Positions 1 to 9,578 of a stretch of DNA of 64,000 nt are shown here, in pieces. Where the stretch lies: positions 212-64,211 of the forward strand of contig JAHDIH010000004.1 of assembly GCA_020630875.1 (NCBI GenBank), read 5' to 3'. Within the stretch, counting starts at the first letter, position 1, and the number at the start of each line of letters is the position of its first letter. The notes beneath the pieces were generated by a model, which saw only the letters and a program-made list of their open reading frames with translations, made no database searches and was not told where the DNA came from. This stretch comes from Deltaproteobacteria bacterium (lineage in GTDB: Bacteria > Myxococcota_A > Polyangia > Haliangiales > Haliangiaceae). The position numbers and the translations under genes were made by a program.

Positions 1-1
1 T

Positions 2-778
2 TGCGAACCCAACAAGCTCAAAAGTGTTGCAGTTGCAGAGAAAGAAACTTCCATTGACAAGGCAGCTGCCCTGCCAAATTCCTCTCAAGCCAGTCTGCCT
101 GTCGAAGAATGTGTCATTTCGAAACCAAACGATCCTAAAGCACAGGAACAAACTCCAACCGCAACGACTAAGTCTCGAAAGGACAGCCAATACGAAGCTC
201 TGGCATTTGCTCTAGGCGCCTCCCCTTCAGAGGCTCCCAATGTTAACGCCAACGTGAACGCCGCCACTACAGGGCTGTTGACAAGTAGGCTAGAGAGCGA
301 AACCGCTCTATTCGATGACATAGAAAATAACTTTTCTGCATTGACGATTCCCCAAGAGCCAGCGCTGATAGAACAAGTGACCGGCTCAAACGAAAACAGC
401 CCAAACAGACGGACCATCGTAGGTGGAAATGCCCCGCCGCAAAGGAAAGAGCCAACCTTCGAAGATTCGGCGCTCGCCAATGCTATCGACCTACCACTGT
501 CTATCGAATCATCGAAATTAGACTTAGGCGTCTCGGATAGCTCATCTCAAAATTGGGCCGCACTTTCACCACAAAACATTTCAGCCAACGCCATTGACCT
601 GCCCTTAAAGTCGGAAGCCGCCGGCGCCATGTTGAAGTCCACGATGCTCCATCAGGTGCCCAAAAACGAAGATAAGCGAGAAAGTGCTAGCGAGCCGCGC
701 ATTCCTTCTTTTGACGACGGAAGCAGGCCAAGTCAGCAAGAACTTTCTGATGACGATATAGCCGACTTTTTCTCCTAG
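2..778 (+). CDS. Hypothetical protein, C-terminal part (5' truncated by window edge)
   Basis: The frame is open from the second base of the window to the TAG at 776-778, so at least 258 residues of the C-terminus are present and the true start lies outside. The sequence is low in complexity, rich in Ala, Ser, Pro and acidic residues, with no membrane segment, which points to a disordered region. A short phrase, ANAIDLPL, occurs twice (around bases 478 and 588), each followed by a similar Ser/Glu/Lys stretch. The protein ends in an acidic-aromatic tail, DDDIADFFS. Acidic tails with terminal Phe often dock to partner proteins, but that is only a suggestion. I do not recognise the family. The next gene is preceded by its own promoter, so this is probably the last gene of its unit. 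Confidence 0.7.
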   Translation, partial: CEPNKLKSVAVAEKETSIDKAAALPNSSQASLPVEECVISKPNDPKAQEQTPTATTKSRKDSQYEALAFALGASPSEAPNVNANVNAATTGLLTSRLESETALFDDIENNFSALTIPQEPALIEQVTGSNENSPNRRTIVGGNAPPQRKEPTFEDSALANAIDLPLSIESSKLDLGVSDSSSQNWAALSPQNISANAIDLPLKSEAAGAMLKSTMLHQVPKNEDKRESASEPRIPSFDDGSRPSQQELSDDDIADFFS

Positions 779-817
779 GGTCGCTATATGTCGTTGGCCA
801 CACGACATAGTGTCTTT

Positions 818-844
818 TTGACATACTCGTCATTAGAGTAAAAT
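818..844 (+). promoter_or_regulatory. Sigma70-type promoter for the 851 lipoprotein, probably leaderless
   Basis: TTGACA at 818-823 and TAAAAT at 839-844 are separated by 15 nt, slightly short of the ideal 17. The ATG at 851 lies 6 nt after the -10 box, so transcription would begin at or next to the start codon. There is little room for a Shine-Dalgarno sequence. Confidence 0.5.
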
Positions 845-850
845 GGGGTC

Positions 851-2095
851 ATGAGATTTCTTTTGATTCTAGTGACTACTGCGGCTTGTGGTTCTGCTAC
901 AGGCCCCACCGACATGGGAGATTCCGACGCGGGAGTATCGGAAGAGGCGTTTGTCGTTGAAGTCGCCACGGAAGAGCACGACTTTGGTTCCGTTGTAGAA
1001 GGTATCGAATCCGCAGGGTACCAATTGGTGGTTTCTAATGCTCAAGGAAGCGGTGCCGTGAACGTGGCTATCAGTGGCGACGAATCATCTTTTTCTGTGA
1101 TTGACAACTGCGACGGCAAAACTTTAGCCACCGCAGGAGACGAATGCACTATTGATGTAACGTTTTTACCAAACGGTTCCGGGGAGAAAACGTTGTCATT
1201 TTCTTTTTCCTCGCCACATAACGACAGTCTTTCCAAAGAGGTTACGATGCTTGGAGAGGGTCTTGTAGCAGCAACAGATCTAAGCTTCTCCACTAACGTC
1301 ATTGATTTTGGAACTAAGCCGCTTAACGCGAACACCACCAACAACAACGTAACGTTGACGAACAGTGGTACGGGAACCGTGACCTTAAATTGGTCAGTAA
1401 CTGGCTCCGACGCAAGCAGCTACTCCATTAGCCAAAGTTGTCCATCACTGGCGCCGGGTGCTTCTTGCTCGGTCAGTCCTGGTTTTTCTCCTAAGAGTAT
1501 CATCGGTAACAAGTCGGCAACACTGCTGGTGCAAACGAGCAACGGTACTCAGTCCGTTTCGCTAACAGGAAAAGGTAGTGCTACCGTGACTGTCACTGCC
1601 CCTACCGACGGAAGAATTTACACAACCGGCAACCAAATCAATTGCGGAGACGGAAATAACGTTTGCAGCAAAACATTCGAAAATGATGCCGACCAATCGC
1701 TTACCATACGTTCATCACAAGCCAGCCACTACTTAGATAGTTGGACCTCTGGCTGCTCCGGCTCTAACGTCAACTGCAGCTTGCAAATGACTGGTAACAA
1801 GACGGTTTCGGCAAGCTTTCTGCCCTATGTCATTGTTTATGGGCAAATCGATACCTCCAATAATAGTAGTGGATACATGTCAATCTCAGCTCCTTCAGGA
1901 ACGTACGGACAAACCTGCATGCCAGGCCCGACCAACGACGCCTGCAAGCCGGTAAAGCCAGGAACCTCAGTCACCGTTAGCGCCTACGGTTCTGCCAATA
2001 ATTCGTTTCATTGGTCCCACGGCTGTCCCAACGGAAATAGCTGTACGGTGACCGTAAACAATAGCTCAATCACCGTCAGTGCATTTGATTTTTAA
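851..2095 (+). CDS. Lipoprotein with ASH/choice-of-anchor-D and InlB-like domains
   Basis: A 414-residue exported protein. The N-terminus is a short signal peptide ending in TTAAC, a plausible lipobox with lipidated Cys13. Residues about 38-135 and 140-240 are two immunoglobulin-like modules of the ASPM/SPD-2/Hydin (choice-of-anchor D) type: each has the DFG...N.G.GTV/AV pattern, a Cys pair and a late acidic/hydrophobic strand. Residues about 240-325 look like a divergent InlB B-repeat (TVTAPTDGRI, then WTSGCSGSNVNCSLQM and VSASF), and residues 328-414 carry a second, shorter one. Such proteins sit on the outer surface or in the outer membrane of myxobacteria-like organisms. No enzymatic motif is visible, so a structural or adhesive role is an inference. 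It is monocistronic, with its own promoter just upstream. Confidence 0.8.
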   Translation: MRFLLILVTTAACGSATGPTDMGDSDAGVSEEAFVVEVATEEHDFGSVVEGIESAGYQLVVSNAQGSGAVNVAISGDESSFSVIDNCDGKTLATAGDECTIDVTFLPNGSGEKTLSFSFSSPHNDSLSKEVTMLGEGLVAATDLSFSTNVIDFGTKPLNANTTNNNVTLTNSGTGTVTLNWSVTGSDASSYSISQSCPSLAPGASCSVSPGFSPKSIIGNKSATLLVQTSNGTQSVSLTGKGSATVTVTAPTDGRIYTTGNQINCGDGNNVCSKTFENDADQSLTIRSSQASHYLDSWTSGCSGSNVNCSLQMTGNKTVSASFLPYVIVYGQIDTSNNSSGYMSISAPSGTYGQTCMPGPTNDACKPVKPGTSVTVSAYGSANNSFHWSHGCPNGNSCTVTVNNSSITVSAFDF

Positions 2096-2132
2096 AAAAT
2101 GAACCTTTTGATGCCTCTATGACTTAACAGTC

Positions 2133-4229
2133 ATGAAGAGACAAATCCGAGGACTATTATCCCTTACCATCATTGCTACTAGCGTAGCTTGTTCACCAGG
2201 GCTTAAGGCCGCGAGCCTGGGCAAGGTGGTGGTTTACCGCAATGGCGTGGCCTACTTTGAAAGGAACGCTGCGTTTAGCGACGGAAAAATTCAACTGTCG
2301 GTCCCTAGAGATAAAGTCGACGACTTTCTAAAGTCATTAACCGTTAAAGATGCCGAGAGCGGAGAGGCGTTACCGGTTTCATTTCCTAGTCAAAACCGAA
2401 GTGGCTCCGTAGTCGAAATTACAATCGCCGCGCCGTTACACAAGAAAAACTCCAGGGTTGTCCTTACTTACGTCTCTGACAGTCCAGCCTGGAAACCGTC
2501 CTACCGCGCCACACTTGGAGACGACGGAAACATTCATCTACAAGGATGGGCAGTGGTGGACAATACAAGTGGTGAAGACTGGAAAGATGTGTTGGTTGGT
2601 GTGGGGTCAAGCTCCGCCATGTCGTTTAAGTACGACTTATGGAGTATTCGCAATGTCAATAGGCAGTCTCTTGGTGGCGAACAAATGTTTGCTATCGCTC
2701 CTCCTACCGGGACTTCTCCATACAATTACAAAGAGCAAGACAAACAGATCATTGCAGCACTTAGTAATCAAGAGGCGTTGGACATGGATAGCAATGGGGC
2801 TTCGCCAAGTCCAATAGTTACAGAGGACGCCATGGTAGAGGCTGTTACACTTTCGGCTCAAAAGTCACCAGCCCGAGACCGTACCCTTCAGGAGCCAACT
2901 CCAGAAATTAGAAGGGCCCGCGAAAAGGCCGCCTTAGAAAGAAAGTCGAAAATCCGAAGAAAGCAACAAGCCAACCAACAACTCAAAGATCTCTCAGCGA
3001 AAATCAACGGAGATCACGACGGCAAATACATAGTGGAAGGACTTTCTAGTGGAGATGAAAATACGGCAAGGCGGATGGCAAACATCTTAAGAAGTAACCT
3101 AATTTCAGCTGGTGTCGCTCCAGAGAAAGTAAGCGTACGAGTAGGCAAAGCTGTAGATGGACAACCAACCAGTACACGAATAGTCAGAGATAGCATCAGC
3201 GGAGACGAAAACGCGCGCCCTCGAGGGGAAAGTCACTTTGAGTCGACCAAACCGATTTCAGTAGAAGACAACGGCAGTGCGATGGTCTCGGTTATGAACA
3301 AAGACACGAAAGGACGCGTGGTGTACTTGTTCGACAGGGAGTCAACGAGAGGAAACGGCAAATATGCCTTCAAAGCTCTTAGGTTCTTCAACCCCACAGA
3401 AAGTACGTTGGAGTTCGGTCCGGTGACGGTTTACGGCAAAGGTCGCTTCATTGGCGAAGGACTGACAGAAGCGGTTTCTCCAGGACAAAGTGCCATGGTC
3501 CCATTCGCACTAGACCACCAAATTTTTGTGGAAGTAGAGCAAAAGCAGTCAGACGTAATTAAAGGAGTCAACTCAGTGTTTCAAGGTTGGGTAGACGTCA
3601 ACATGCAGAGAATTAGAACCGCGGATTACAAAGTAAAGAACCGATTGCACGAGGCGACGACGGTTTACGTCCGGCATACCATAGCAAAAGGGTGGAATCT
3701 TGAGAGTGACTTCGATGAGGCACAAAAGCTAGGGACGATTCACTACATCCCTGTAAAACTGGAAGCCGGAGAGGAAAAAACGCTAACGGTATCTCAATCG
3801 ACGCCTATAGAATTTTCGCTCAACCTAAAAAGGCATAGGGATGTGGTTCGTCTTGCCACCTACTTAGCTAAAAACAACGACGCTCCACAACTAACAAAGA
3901 CAATAAAGGATATCGATCGCATGTTCCGAGACATTGAGAACCACAGAACAAAAATCACAATCGGAGAACAAAAAATCGTCGATTACAAGAAACGTCAAAA
4001 CGAACTGCACTTACAACTGTTATCCCTAAAAATGGTAAAGTCCAGTGGTAAGCTCGTAGCTTCGCTAAAACAAAAAATGATTGCTATATCGGAGCGCATC
4101 CAGAATGAGACGATCGCCCTGGTAGAGCACCGAGATGCGATTGCAATGACACGAGTGTCTTACTTGGAGACCATTGCAGAGCTAAGCTACAAGCCCATTT
4201 CTAAAGACAAAGTAGCGGCAGTACAATAG
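2133..4229 (+). CDS. DUF4139 domain-containing exported protein with OmpA-like insert
   Basis: A 698-residue protein with an N-terminal signal sequence; TSVAC may be a lipobox, or cleavage may follow GLKA. Residues about 28-180 match the N-terminal half of DUF4139 proteins (KVVVYRNGVAYFER, then SPAWKPSYRATL and LQGWAVVDNTSGEDW). Residues about 385-560 carry the second half (ALRFFNPTESTLEFGPVTVY, then FALDHQIFVEVEQ). The two halves are split by a charged linker and by a stretch at about 295-340 (YIVEGLSSGDEN, then ILRSNLISAGVAPEKVSVRVG) that resembles an OmpA-type peptidoglycan-binding domain, somewhat degenerate. Residues about 590-680 form a predicted coiled coil. DUF4139 proteins are envelope proteins of unknown biochemical role. 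A strong bidirectional terminator follows. Confidence 0.85.
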   Translation: MKRQIRGLLSLTIIATSVACSPGLKAASLGKVVVYRNGVAYFERNAAFSDGKIQLSVPRDKVDDFLKSLTVKDAESGEALPVSFPSQNRSGSVVEITIAAPLHKKNSRVVLTYVSDSPAWKPSYRATLGDDGNIHLQGWAVVDNTSGEDWKDVLVGVGSSSAMSFKYDLWSIRNVNRQSLGGEQMFAIAPPTGTSPYNYKEQDKQIIAALSNQEALDMDSNGASPSPIVTEDAMVEAVTLSAQKSPARDRTLQEPTPEIRRAREKAALERKSKIRRKQQANQQLKDLSAKINGDHDGKYIVEGLSSGDENTARRMANILRSNLISAGVAPEKVSVRVGKAVDGQPTSTRIVRDSISGDENARPRGESHFESTKPISVEDNGSAMVSVMNKDTKGRVVYLFDRESTRGNGKYAFKALRFFNPTESTLEFGPVTVYGKGRFIGEGLTEAVSPGQSAMVPFALDHQIFVEVEQKQSDVIKGVNSVFQGWVDVNMQRIRTADYKVKNRLHEATTVYVRHTIAKGWNLESDFDEAQKLGTIHYIPVKLEAGEEKTLTVSQSTPIEFSLNLKRHRDVVRLATYLAKNNDAPQLTKTIKDIDRMFRDIENHRTKITIGEQKIVDYKKRQNELHLQLLSLKMVKSSGKLVASLKQKMIAISERIQNETIALVEHRDAIAMTRVSYLETIAELSYKPISKDKVAAVQ

Positions 4230-4231
4230 AC

Positions 4232-4273
4232 AAAAAAACGGGAGAGAACTAAGTTCTCTCCCGCCATTTTTTT
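4232..4273. terminator. Bidirectional rho-independent terminator
   Basis: A perfect 11-bp stem (CGGGAGAGAAC at 4239-4249 pairing with 4253-4263, loop TAA) is flanked by seven A on the left and a run of T on the right. It serves the convergent genes ending at 4229 (+) and 4286 (-). Confidence 0.92.
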
Positions 4274-4285
4274 CGCTTTTGAAAA

Positions 4286-7200
4286 CTAATTCAGATCTTC
4301 ATCAAGCTCAACGGGAAACGACGTCAGGGTGTTCTTGTATCTTTCGGTGCCAATAGTGGCAAGATCGATTGTCCGAGGAACTGGCTGTTCCTGTGTTCGT
4401 TGACGAATCGTACCAACTTCTCGAGCTACTGGAATGGTATGCTCCACTCGTTTATCCTCAGCAACGGAACGAATCGTTGCTACTTCGCGCTGAACTTCAA
4501 TGTTGTGTTCGACTGGTATTTCCGTGGTTCGGTATTGGATTACCGGCACCTCGCTTTGAGAAACCACCTCATGAGTGACTGGTACATGCTCTACTCTGTA
4601 GTGTATTTCCGGTGTTTCTCGCTTCAATTCGAGGTCGTGTCGAACTTCAACTTCATTATACACCTCTTGGTAAGCAGGCACTTCACGTGAAAGCGTTACG
4701 ACATGCTTAGTGGGAACATCGACAACGTTCTCCACAATCTCGGGAACTTCTCTGACCAGCTTCACGTGGTGGTCAAGTGGCACTTCTACTATTTTTTCCA
4801 CGACATTCGCTACTTCACGTTTGACTTCAATCTCACGATCAACGGCAACGTCTACTACCTTTTCTACCAGATTCGGCACTTCGCGCTTCAGCGTGACTTC
4901 GTGAGTCACCGGAACTTCGACAAAGTTCTCTACAAGTACAGGAGTTTCTACTTTAACGTCGATATCGACTGGAACCTCAACGAGTACTTCCTTAGGTTGT
5001 ATTTGAGCCACTTCTTTTTTCAAAGACACCACCTCATTTTTGACAACATCTGTGTACTCGAAACGTACGTCTGCGACTTCCTGCTCAAGAGAAACAACTC
5101 TTTCCACCGGCACTTCGAAAATTTCTTTCCGCAGGTCTGCAACTTGCTTGATCACCGGTATAGTCTTGACAACCGGAGTATCGATTACGTCATGTTGATA
5201 GGTGGCCACTTCTTTGGCAACAGGTATGATTCGCTCTACAGGTGTATCGATTACGTCGTGTTTAATTACCGCGACCTCTCTACGAACGGGAATCTCAACA
5301 GATTTCTCAACACTCTCTTCTACCAAGTTAAGGTCTACAATTTCACGCTTAGAAGAAATCACCTTCTCAACAACAACATCCTCTACGAGCATCTTGTATT
5401 CTGCCACTTGCTTTTTAGTGACAACATCTCGTTCCACGATAACATCTTGAACGTCCACAGTAACGTTTGGAACCTCCTTGCGCACGTTGATGACCCGGTC
5501 CACACTTACCTCCTCAATTGAGGTAGTAATTGCAGGAACTTCTTTCTTCACAGAAATATTTCGAGTGACCTCGACTTCTTCTACATGTTCGACGATGCGT
5601 GGAACTTGTCTTTCCAGTGTCACCTGATGCTCAAGTGGCACTTCTATGACATTTTCGGTCACTACCGGCACCTCGCGTCTTACGTCTACTTCAAATGCGA
5701 CAGGAACATCGACTCGGTTGTAATTCACCTGGGCTACTTCCGTTTTCAACGTAACCGCATAAGGAACTTCTACGTCCTCATAGCGTTCACTCACCACTGG
5801 CACTTCTCGCTTCAACTCGATCTCAAAAGGAACCGCCACATCTTTGAGTACTTCTTTGACTTCAGCCACCTCTCGATGAAGCTCTACTTCGCGGGTCACC
5901 GGAACGTCGACGTAATTATAGGATACCGAAGGTACCTCTCGGTGTAACGTAACCTCTCGCTCTACTTCGACTTCTTGTGTAACGTAGTTTATCTTTGGCA
6001 CTTCACGTCGAACGTGCACATCATGTTCCACATCCTGTTCCACCACAATTTGGCGGACCACAGGGTTGTCTCTTTTTACAGAGATGACATGTTCGACTGG
6101 AACCTCTGTAACTTCTTGACGAATTATTGGTCGTTCTCGAGTTAGCTCCACCACTTTTTCCACCGGAACGTCTTTGAGTACTTCGCGAACGAGCTCAACC
6201 TGACGTTCCACTGGCTTCTCCTTATATACAGGAACTAAATGCTCTACCTCCACTTCGATCATTTTGGGTACCGGTACCGGAACCTCGACACGAAGCGGAA
6301 CGTTTTCTATCAACTCTTCTACTTCCGCCACTTCGCGCTTCAGCAAAATAACTCCGCCGTCCACAGGCACAATCTTGTCTTCAATGACGTTGTGAACCAC
6401 TTCTTTTTCTACGACCTGCCTCTTCACGACCGGCACTTTTCTCTCGACCGTCTCGGTCTTGATCTCAGGCACTTGGTGACGAAGCTCAACCTCTCGCTCG
6501 ACAGGTACATTGACAATCTTTTCAACAACCACTTCGACTGGGTTTTCTATAATCTTTTCATGAATCCTTGCAACGTCATGGTGCAAAACAAGCTCATGGT
6601 CCACTTCCCGCTCTTCGTAGACGACCGGGCGATCAACTACTACTTCGTTAACCATAGGAACGTCTTTGTACAAAAGTATTTCTTTTTCAACTTTTCGTTC
6701 TACCGTCCGATAGGTGATCACATCGACAGGTTGTTCAATGATCTTCTCTTGATAAATGGGTACTTCTTTGTAAAGAATAACCTCTTTAACGACTGGTATT
6801 TCTTTCTCAACCACCACTTCCGTAACCACTGGTATTTCGCGCACTACCTCTTTAATGATCGGCACTCGTTTCTCAACGATCACTTCTTGAATGGAAGGAA
6901 TTTCCTTAGTCACTTCGACGATCTTTTCAACCGGGCGGGCGATCATCTTCTCTACAACAAAAGGTTTGTCTACAAACACTTCTTTAACCTGCTGAACCGT
7001 GTGTTCGACTTCGACTTCCACTTCGACAGGCTTAGCTACAGTCCGAACTACCTCAATCTCGACAGGTTGCTCGACTAACTTTTCGCGAACTCTTGCCGTT
7101 TGTACCACCACAGGAATTTCATGCTCGACTATTTCTTCTTGAATCTTTTCAGATATCGCTGCTTTTTCAACCACCACAGGAATCGTATGAGTGACTCGCT

Positions 7201-9307
7201 TTTCTTCAACAGCTTCTACAATCTTCGGTTGTTCCACGTTGACAGAAATTACGTGTTCAACCGGCACCTTATGTTCCACTTCCGTTATGACAGGAGTTTC
7301 AACGGCTAACTCAACCGTTCGCTCTACCGGAACCTCGCTGTACGAGTTTACAAGTTCCGCCTTTTCAACGGACAAAGATACCTTACGCTCAACAACACTG
7401 TCCGTATAGACTTCATGAATGAGCGCTTTTTGACGGTTGACCTGAATTTCTTTGATTACCGGATGCTCTGCAACTTTTTCTACGATGTTCGCAATTTCTC
7501 GCTGCAAAGGAACCACGTGTTCCACAGTTTTCTCAGAATAGTTCTCACGAATCGCAACTTTCTCTTCACTGAGGTCCACGACAACGTCTTTAACCACAGG
7601 AACGTAGTGGGGACTTATTTCGGCAATCTCTTCGGTAAGAATGACGTCATGGGAAACACTGACCTGTTCGTACTGAGGAACCACCACAGGTTTTTCAACA
7701 ACCAAGTCAACCGTGTGTTCAACTGGGACTTCTGAGTAGCGGGTTTCGACTTCTGGTACTTCGACGGTTACATCCACTACTTTCTTAACGGATACCTCTC
7801 GGTAACTTTCGACAATCTCAGCTTTCTCTTGTTCGAGCTCAACGAACCGACTAACGGGTACCTGCACTCGGTTTTCAATGACCTCTGGTACTTCGACGAC
7901 AAGGTCAACGGAGTGAGAAACAGGTGTCTCAAAGTAGATTTCCTCAATTACTGGCTTTTCTACTGACAAGTTCACCGTGTGCTCTACTGGAGCTTCCGTG
8001 TAGTGTTCGGTGACCACTGGCTTCTCTACTGACAGCTCTACGTCATGTTGTTTTTCGACTTCAACATAATGCTCACTAACCACTGGCTTTTCCACATTTA
8101 GCTCTATCTCGCGAGGCGTACTAATTTCGACGTACCTCTCTTTGATGTCGGCCTTTTCCTTTTTTAGCTCTATCGTCACTGGAGTTTCGTACTCAACATA
8201 CGACTCCGTTATTTGCGCCTTCTCAACAAGCAGCTTTACTTCAACTGGTACTTCTTTGGTAACCGGCACAGGCACGAGCACAGGACTCTCGACGGTACAG
8301 TCGACTTCATGAACCACTTCTTTCGACACCAGGTTCTTCGCTACAGTTGCTTTCTCGATCTCCACGTCAACGATGTGGTTGACCAGCACCTCAGAGTATC
8401 GGGGGGTAATCTCTGCCCGCTCTTGCATCAACTCAACTTCATGATTCGTAATTCGCTCTACTTGTTTCGCCTCGACCTTAGCTCGTTCGACTACGAAGGG
8501 CACGTTGACGATGACTTCCCTTACTTGCTCTTGCTCGTTGTATACCGCCTTCTCGATTTTCACCGGAACATCGAAGTCAACGGGGACTTCATGAATCACT
8601 TCGTCGATGACAGGCTTTTCGACCGTGACGTTCACTTGATGATTTACCACCTTATGAACAATCACTTCTTCGACCACCGGTTGTTCAACCGTAGACTCGA
8701 TTTGATGAACTACTTCTTTAGCGACGAACTGATGACGCACAATTGGCTGATCAAATCGTAACGGAACTTCGTGCTCCACCTGCTCGAACAATCCCATAGT
8801 TCTGATGGTCGGTTTTTCAGTGACCATGTCGATGGAGTGCGTTGTCGGAACCAAGTGGTTTGTTCGAATCGAAAGCTCTGCGTCACGCCGTCTCGTCGGC
8901 TTGAGTTTCTTTGGTGGTTCGATGGTTGTTTTGTCCCATGTCGCGCGGTGATGAATTTCGTGTTCCGATATTATTTTCAGCGCCGGACTTCTAGAGTCCT
9001 GCAAAACAAAGAACTCTTCGTCCGCAGCATTTCCGTCTTTGTCCCAAGTGGTTCGTATCGCTTGTTTCAATTCGACAAGACTTCCGTCGGTCAGCTCGTA
9101 TTGCGTGAGGTATTCTCCGGTCGTGGTTTCACCATTCTCAGAGTGAGCAAGAAGTTCCGAAGACTCCACAGACCTAATTGCCTTCTCTGAAAAGTACTCA
9201 CGGTCAATTCTGTTCGCGAATGAAAGACGTCGCTTTCCTAACGAAAAGTACATTTCCGCTGCGTTAGTGAGGCCTGAGGTTGAGTTGGTAGGATTTTTCT
9301 TGCTCAT
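4286..9307 (-). CDS. Giant 22-residue-repeat protein, alveolin/articulin-like
   Basis: A 1,673-residue protein. I start it at the ATG at 9307, preceded by GGAG 10 nt upstream; an upstream in-frame TTG at 9403 would add 32 residues but lacks a ribosome site. Residues 1-150 are non-repetitive (NAAEMYFSLGKRRLSF, a short acidic region, then EFFVLQDSRSPALKIISEHE). From about residue 153 almost to the end runs a strict 22-residue repeat, roughly 65-68 copies, with the pattern [E/D]-V-P-V-x-x-x-V-x-[L/V]-x-[R/V/K]-E-[V/K]-[P/A]-x-[V/I]-x-x-x-[Y/V]-x. The last 34 residues are unique. There is no signal peptide, membrane segment or cysteine-rich part, so a cytoplasmic protein is expected. The Val-Pro-Glu-Lys composition recalls alveolins, articulins and epiplasmins, the membrane-skeleton proteins of protists. 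A filament-forming or scaffolding role is inferred from that. A weak promoter (TTGACG at 9352-9357, spacing 17) may lie upstream. Confidence 0.85.
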   Translation of the reverse strand: MSKKNPTNSTSGLTNAAEMYFSLGKRRLSFANRIDREYFSEKAIRSVESSELLAHSENGETTTGEYLTQYELTDGSLVELKQAIRTTWDKDGNAADEEFFVLQDSRSPALKIISEHEIHHRATWDKTTIEPPKKLKPTRRRDAELSIRTNHLVPTTHSIDMVTEKPTIRTMGLFEQVEHEVPLRFDQPIVRHQFVAKEVVHQIESTVEQPVVEEVIVHKVVNHQVNVTVEKPVIDEVIHEVPVDFDVPVKIEKAVYNEQEQVREVIVNVPFVVERAKVEAKQVERITNHEVELMQERAEITPRYSEVLVNHIVDVEIEKATVAKNLVSKEVVHEVDCTVESPVLVPVPVTKEVPVEVKLLVEKAQITESYVEYETPVTIELKKEKADIKERYVEISTPREIELNVEKPVVSEHYVEVEKQHDVELSVEKPVVTEHYTEAPVEHTVNLSVEKPVIEEIYFETPVSHSVDLVVEVPEVIENRVQVPVSRFVELEQEKAEIVESYREVSVKKVVDVTVEVPEVETRYSEVPVEHTVDLVVEKPVVVPQYEQVSVSHDVILTEEIAEISPHYVPVVKDVVVDLSEEKVAIRENYSEKTVEHVVPLQREIANIVEKVAEHPVIKEIQVNRQKALIHEVYTDSVVERKVSLSVEKAELVNSYSEVPVERTVELAVETPVITEVEHKVPVEHVISVNVEQPKIVEAVEEKRVTHTIPVVVEKAAISEKIQEEIVEHEIPVVVQTARVREKLVEQPVEIEVVRTVAKPVEVEVEVEHTVQQVKEVFVDKPFVVEKMIARPVEKIVEVTKEIPSIQEVIVEKRVPIIKEVVREIPVVTEVVVEKEIPVVKEVILYKEVPIYQEKIIEQPVDVITYRTVERKVEKEILLYKDVPMVNEVVVDRPVVYEEREVDHELVLHHDVARIHEKIIENPVEVVVEKIVNVPVEREVELRHQVPEIKTETVERKVPVVKRQVVEKEVVHNVIEDKIVPVDGGVILLKREVAEVEELIENVPLRVEVPVPVPKMIEVEVEHLVPVYKEKPVERQVELVREVLKDVPVEKVVELTRERPIIRQEVTEVPVEHVISVKRDNPVVRQIVVEQDVEHDVHVRREVPKINYVTQEVEVEREVTLHREVPSVSYNYVDVPVTREVELHREVAEVKEVLKDVAVPFEIELKREVPVVSERYEDVEVPYAVTLKTEVAQVNYNRVDVPVAFEVDVRREVPVVTENVIEVPLEHQVTLERQVPRIVEHVEEVEVTRNISVKKEVPAITTSIEEVSVDRVINVRKEVPNVTVDVQDVIVERDVVTKKQVAEYKMLVEDVVVEKVISSKREIVDLNLVEESVEKSVEIPVRREVAVIKHDVIDTPVERIIPVAKEVATYQHDVIDTPVVKTIPVIKQVADLRKEIFEVPVERVVSLEQEVADVRFEYTDVVKNEVVSLKKEVAQIQPKEVLVEVPVDIDVKVETPVLVENFVEVPVTHEVTLKREVPNLVEKVVDVAVDREIEVKREVANVVEKIVEVPLDHHVKLVREVPEIVENVVDVPTKHVVTLSREVPAYQEVYNEVEVRHDLELKRETPEIHYRVEHVPVTHEVVSQSEVPVIQYRTTEIPVEHNIEVQREVATIRSVAEDKRVEHTIPVAREVGTIRQRTQEQPVPRTIDLATIGTERYKNTLTSFPVELDEDLN
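4391..8851 (-). repeat. Coding tandem repeat, 66-nt unit, about 67 copies
   Basis: The 22-residue protein repeat corresponds to a degenerate 66-nt DNA period across this whole stretch. Individual units differ substantially at the nucleotide level, so the array is old and kept by selection on the protein rather than freshly expanded. The valine/glutamate-rich code creates long open frames on the opposite strand, which are artefacts. Confidence 0.85.
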
Positions 9308-9578
9308 AGTGAATACACTCCAGTATTGCTGGTAACTCCGAGCTGAAAAAACGTCAAGAAGTGTTTCCTTCCCCCCTACGCCCAAATAACGGCCATTGGT
9401 CAACAGCTTAATAATTTCAACTCTTTCTGAACTTACACGAGACCCGAGTTTACGAAAAAAGAAACTACTTGAACCCGACGTCCAAATATGCGCATCGAAA
9501 ACCAGCGTTTTCCACTACGGGCCACGTTTGATCGATTTTCCTCTTGGAACGAGAATACAGAGCGTGTAAAAGGCTCGA

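Noticed and set aside
4400-9190. Several long plus-strand ORFs (for example 4703-5521, 6239-7078, 8213-8761) opposite the giant repeat gene
   Set aside because: They are the reverse complement of the Val/Glu/Pro repeat and give His/Asn/Phe-rich sequences without starts, ribosome sites or known domains.
9308-9403. Longer version of the giant repeat protein starting at TTG 9403
   Set aside because: No ribosome site before the TTG, while the ATG at 9307 has GGAG at a good distance.
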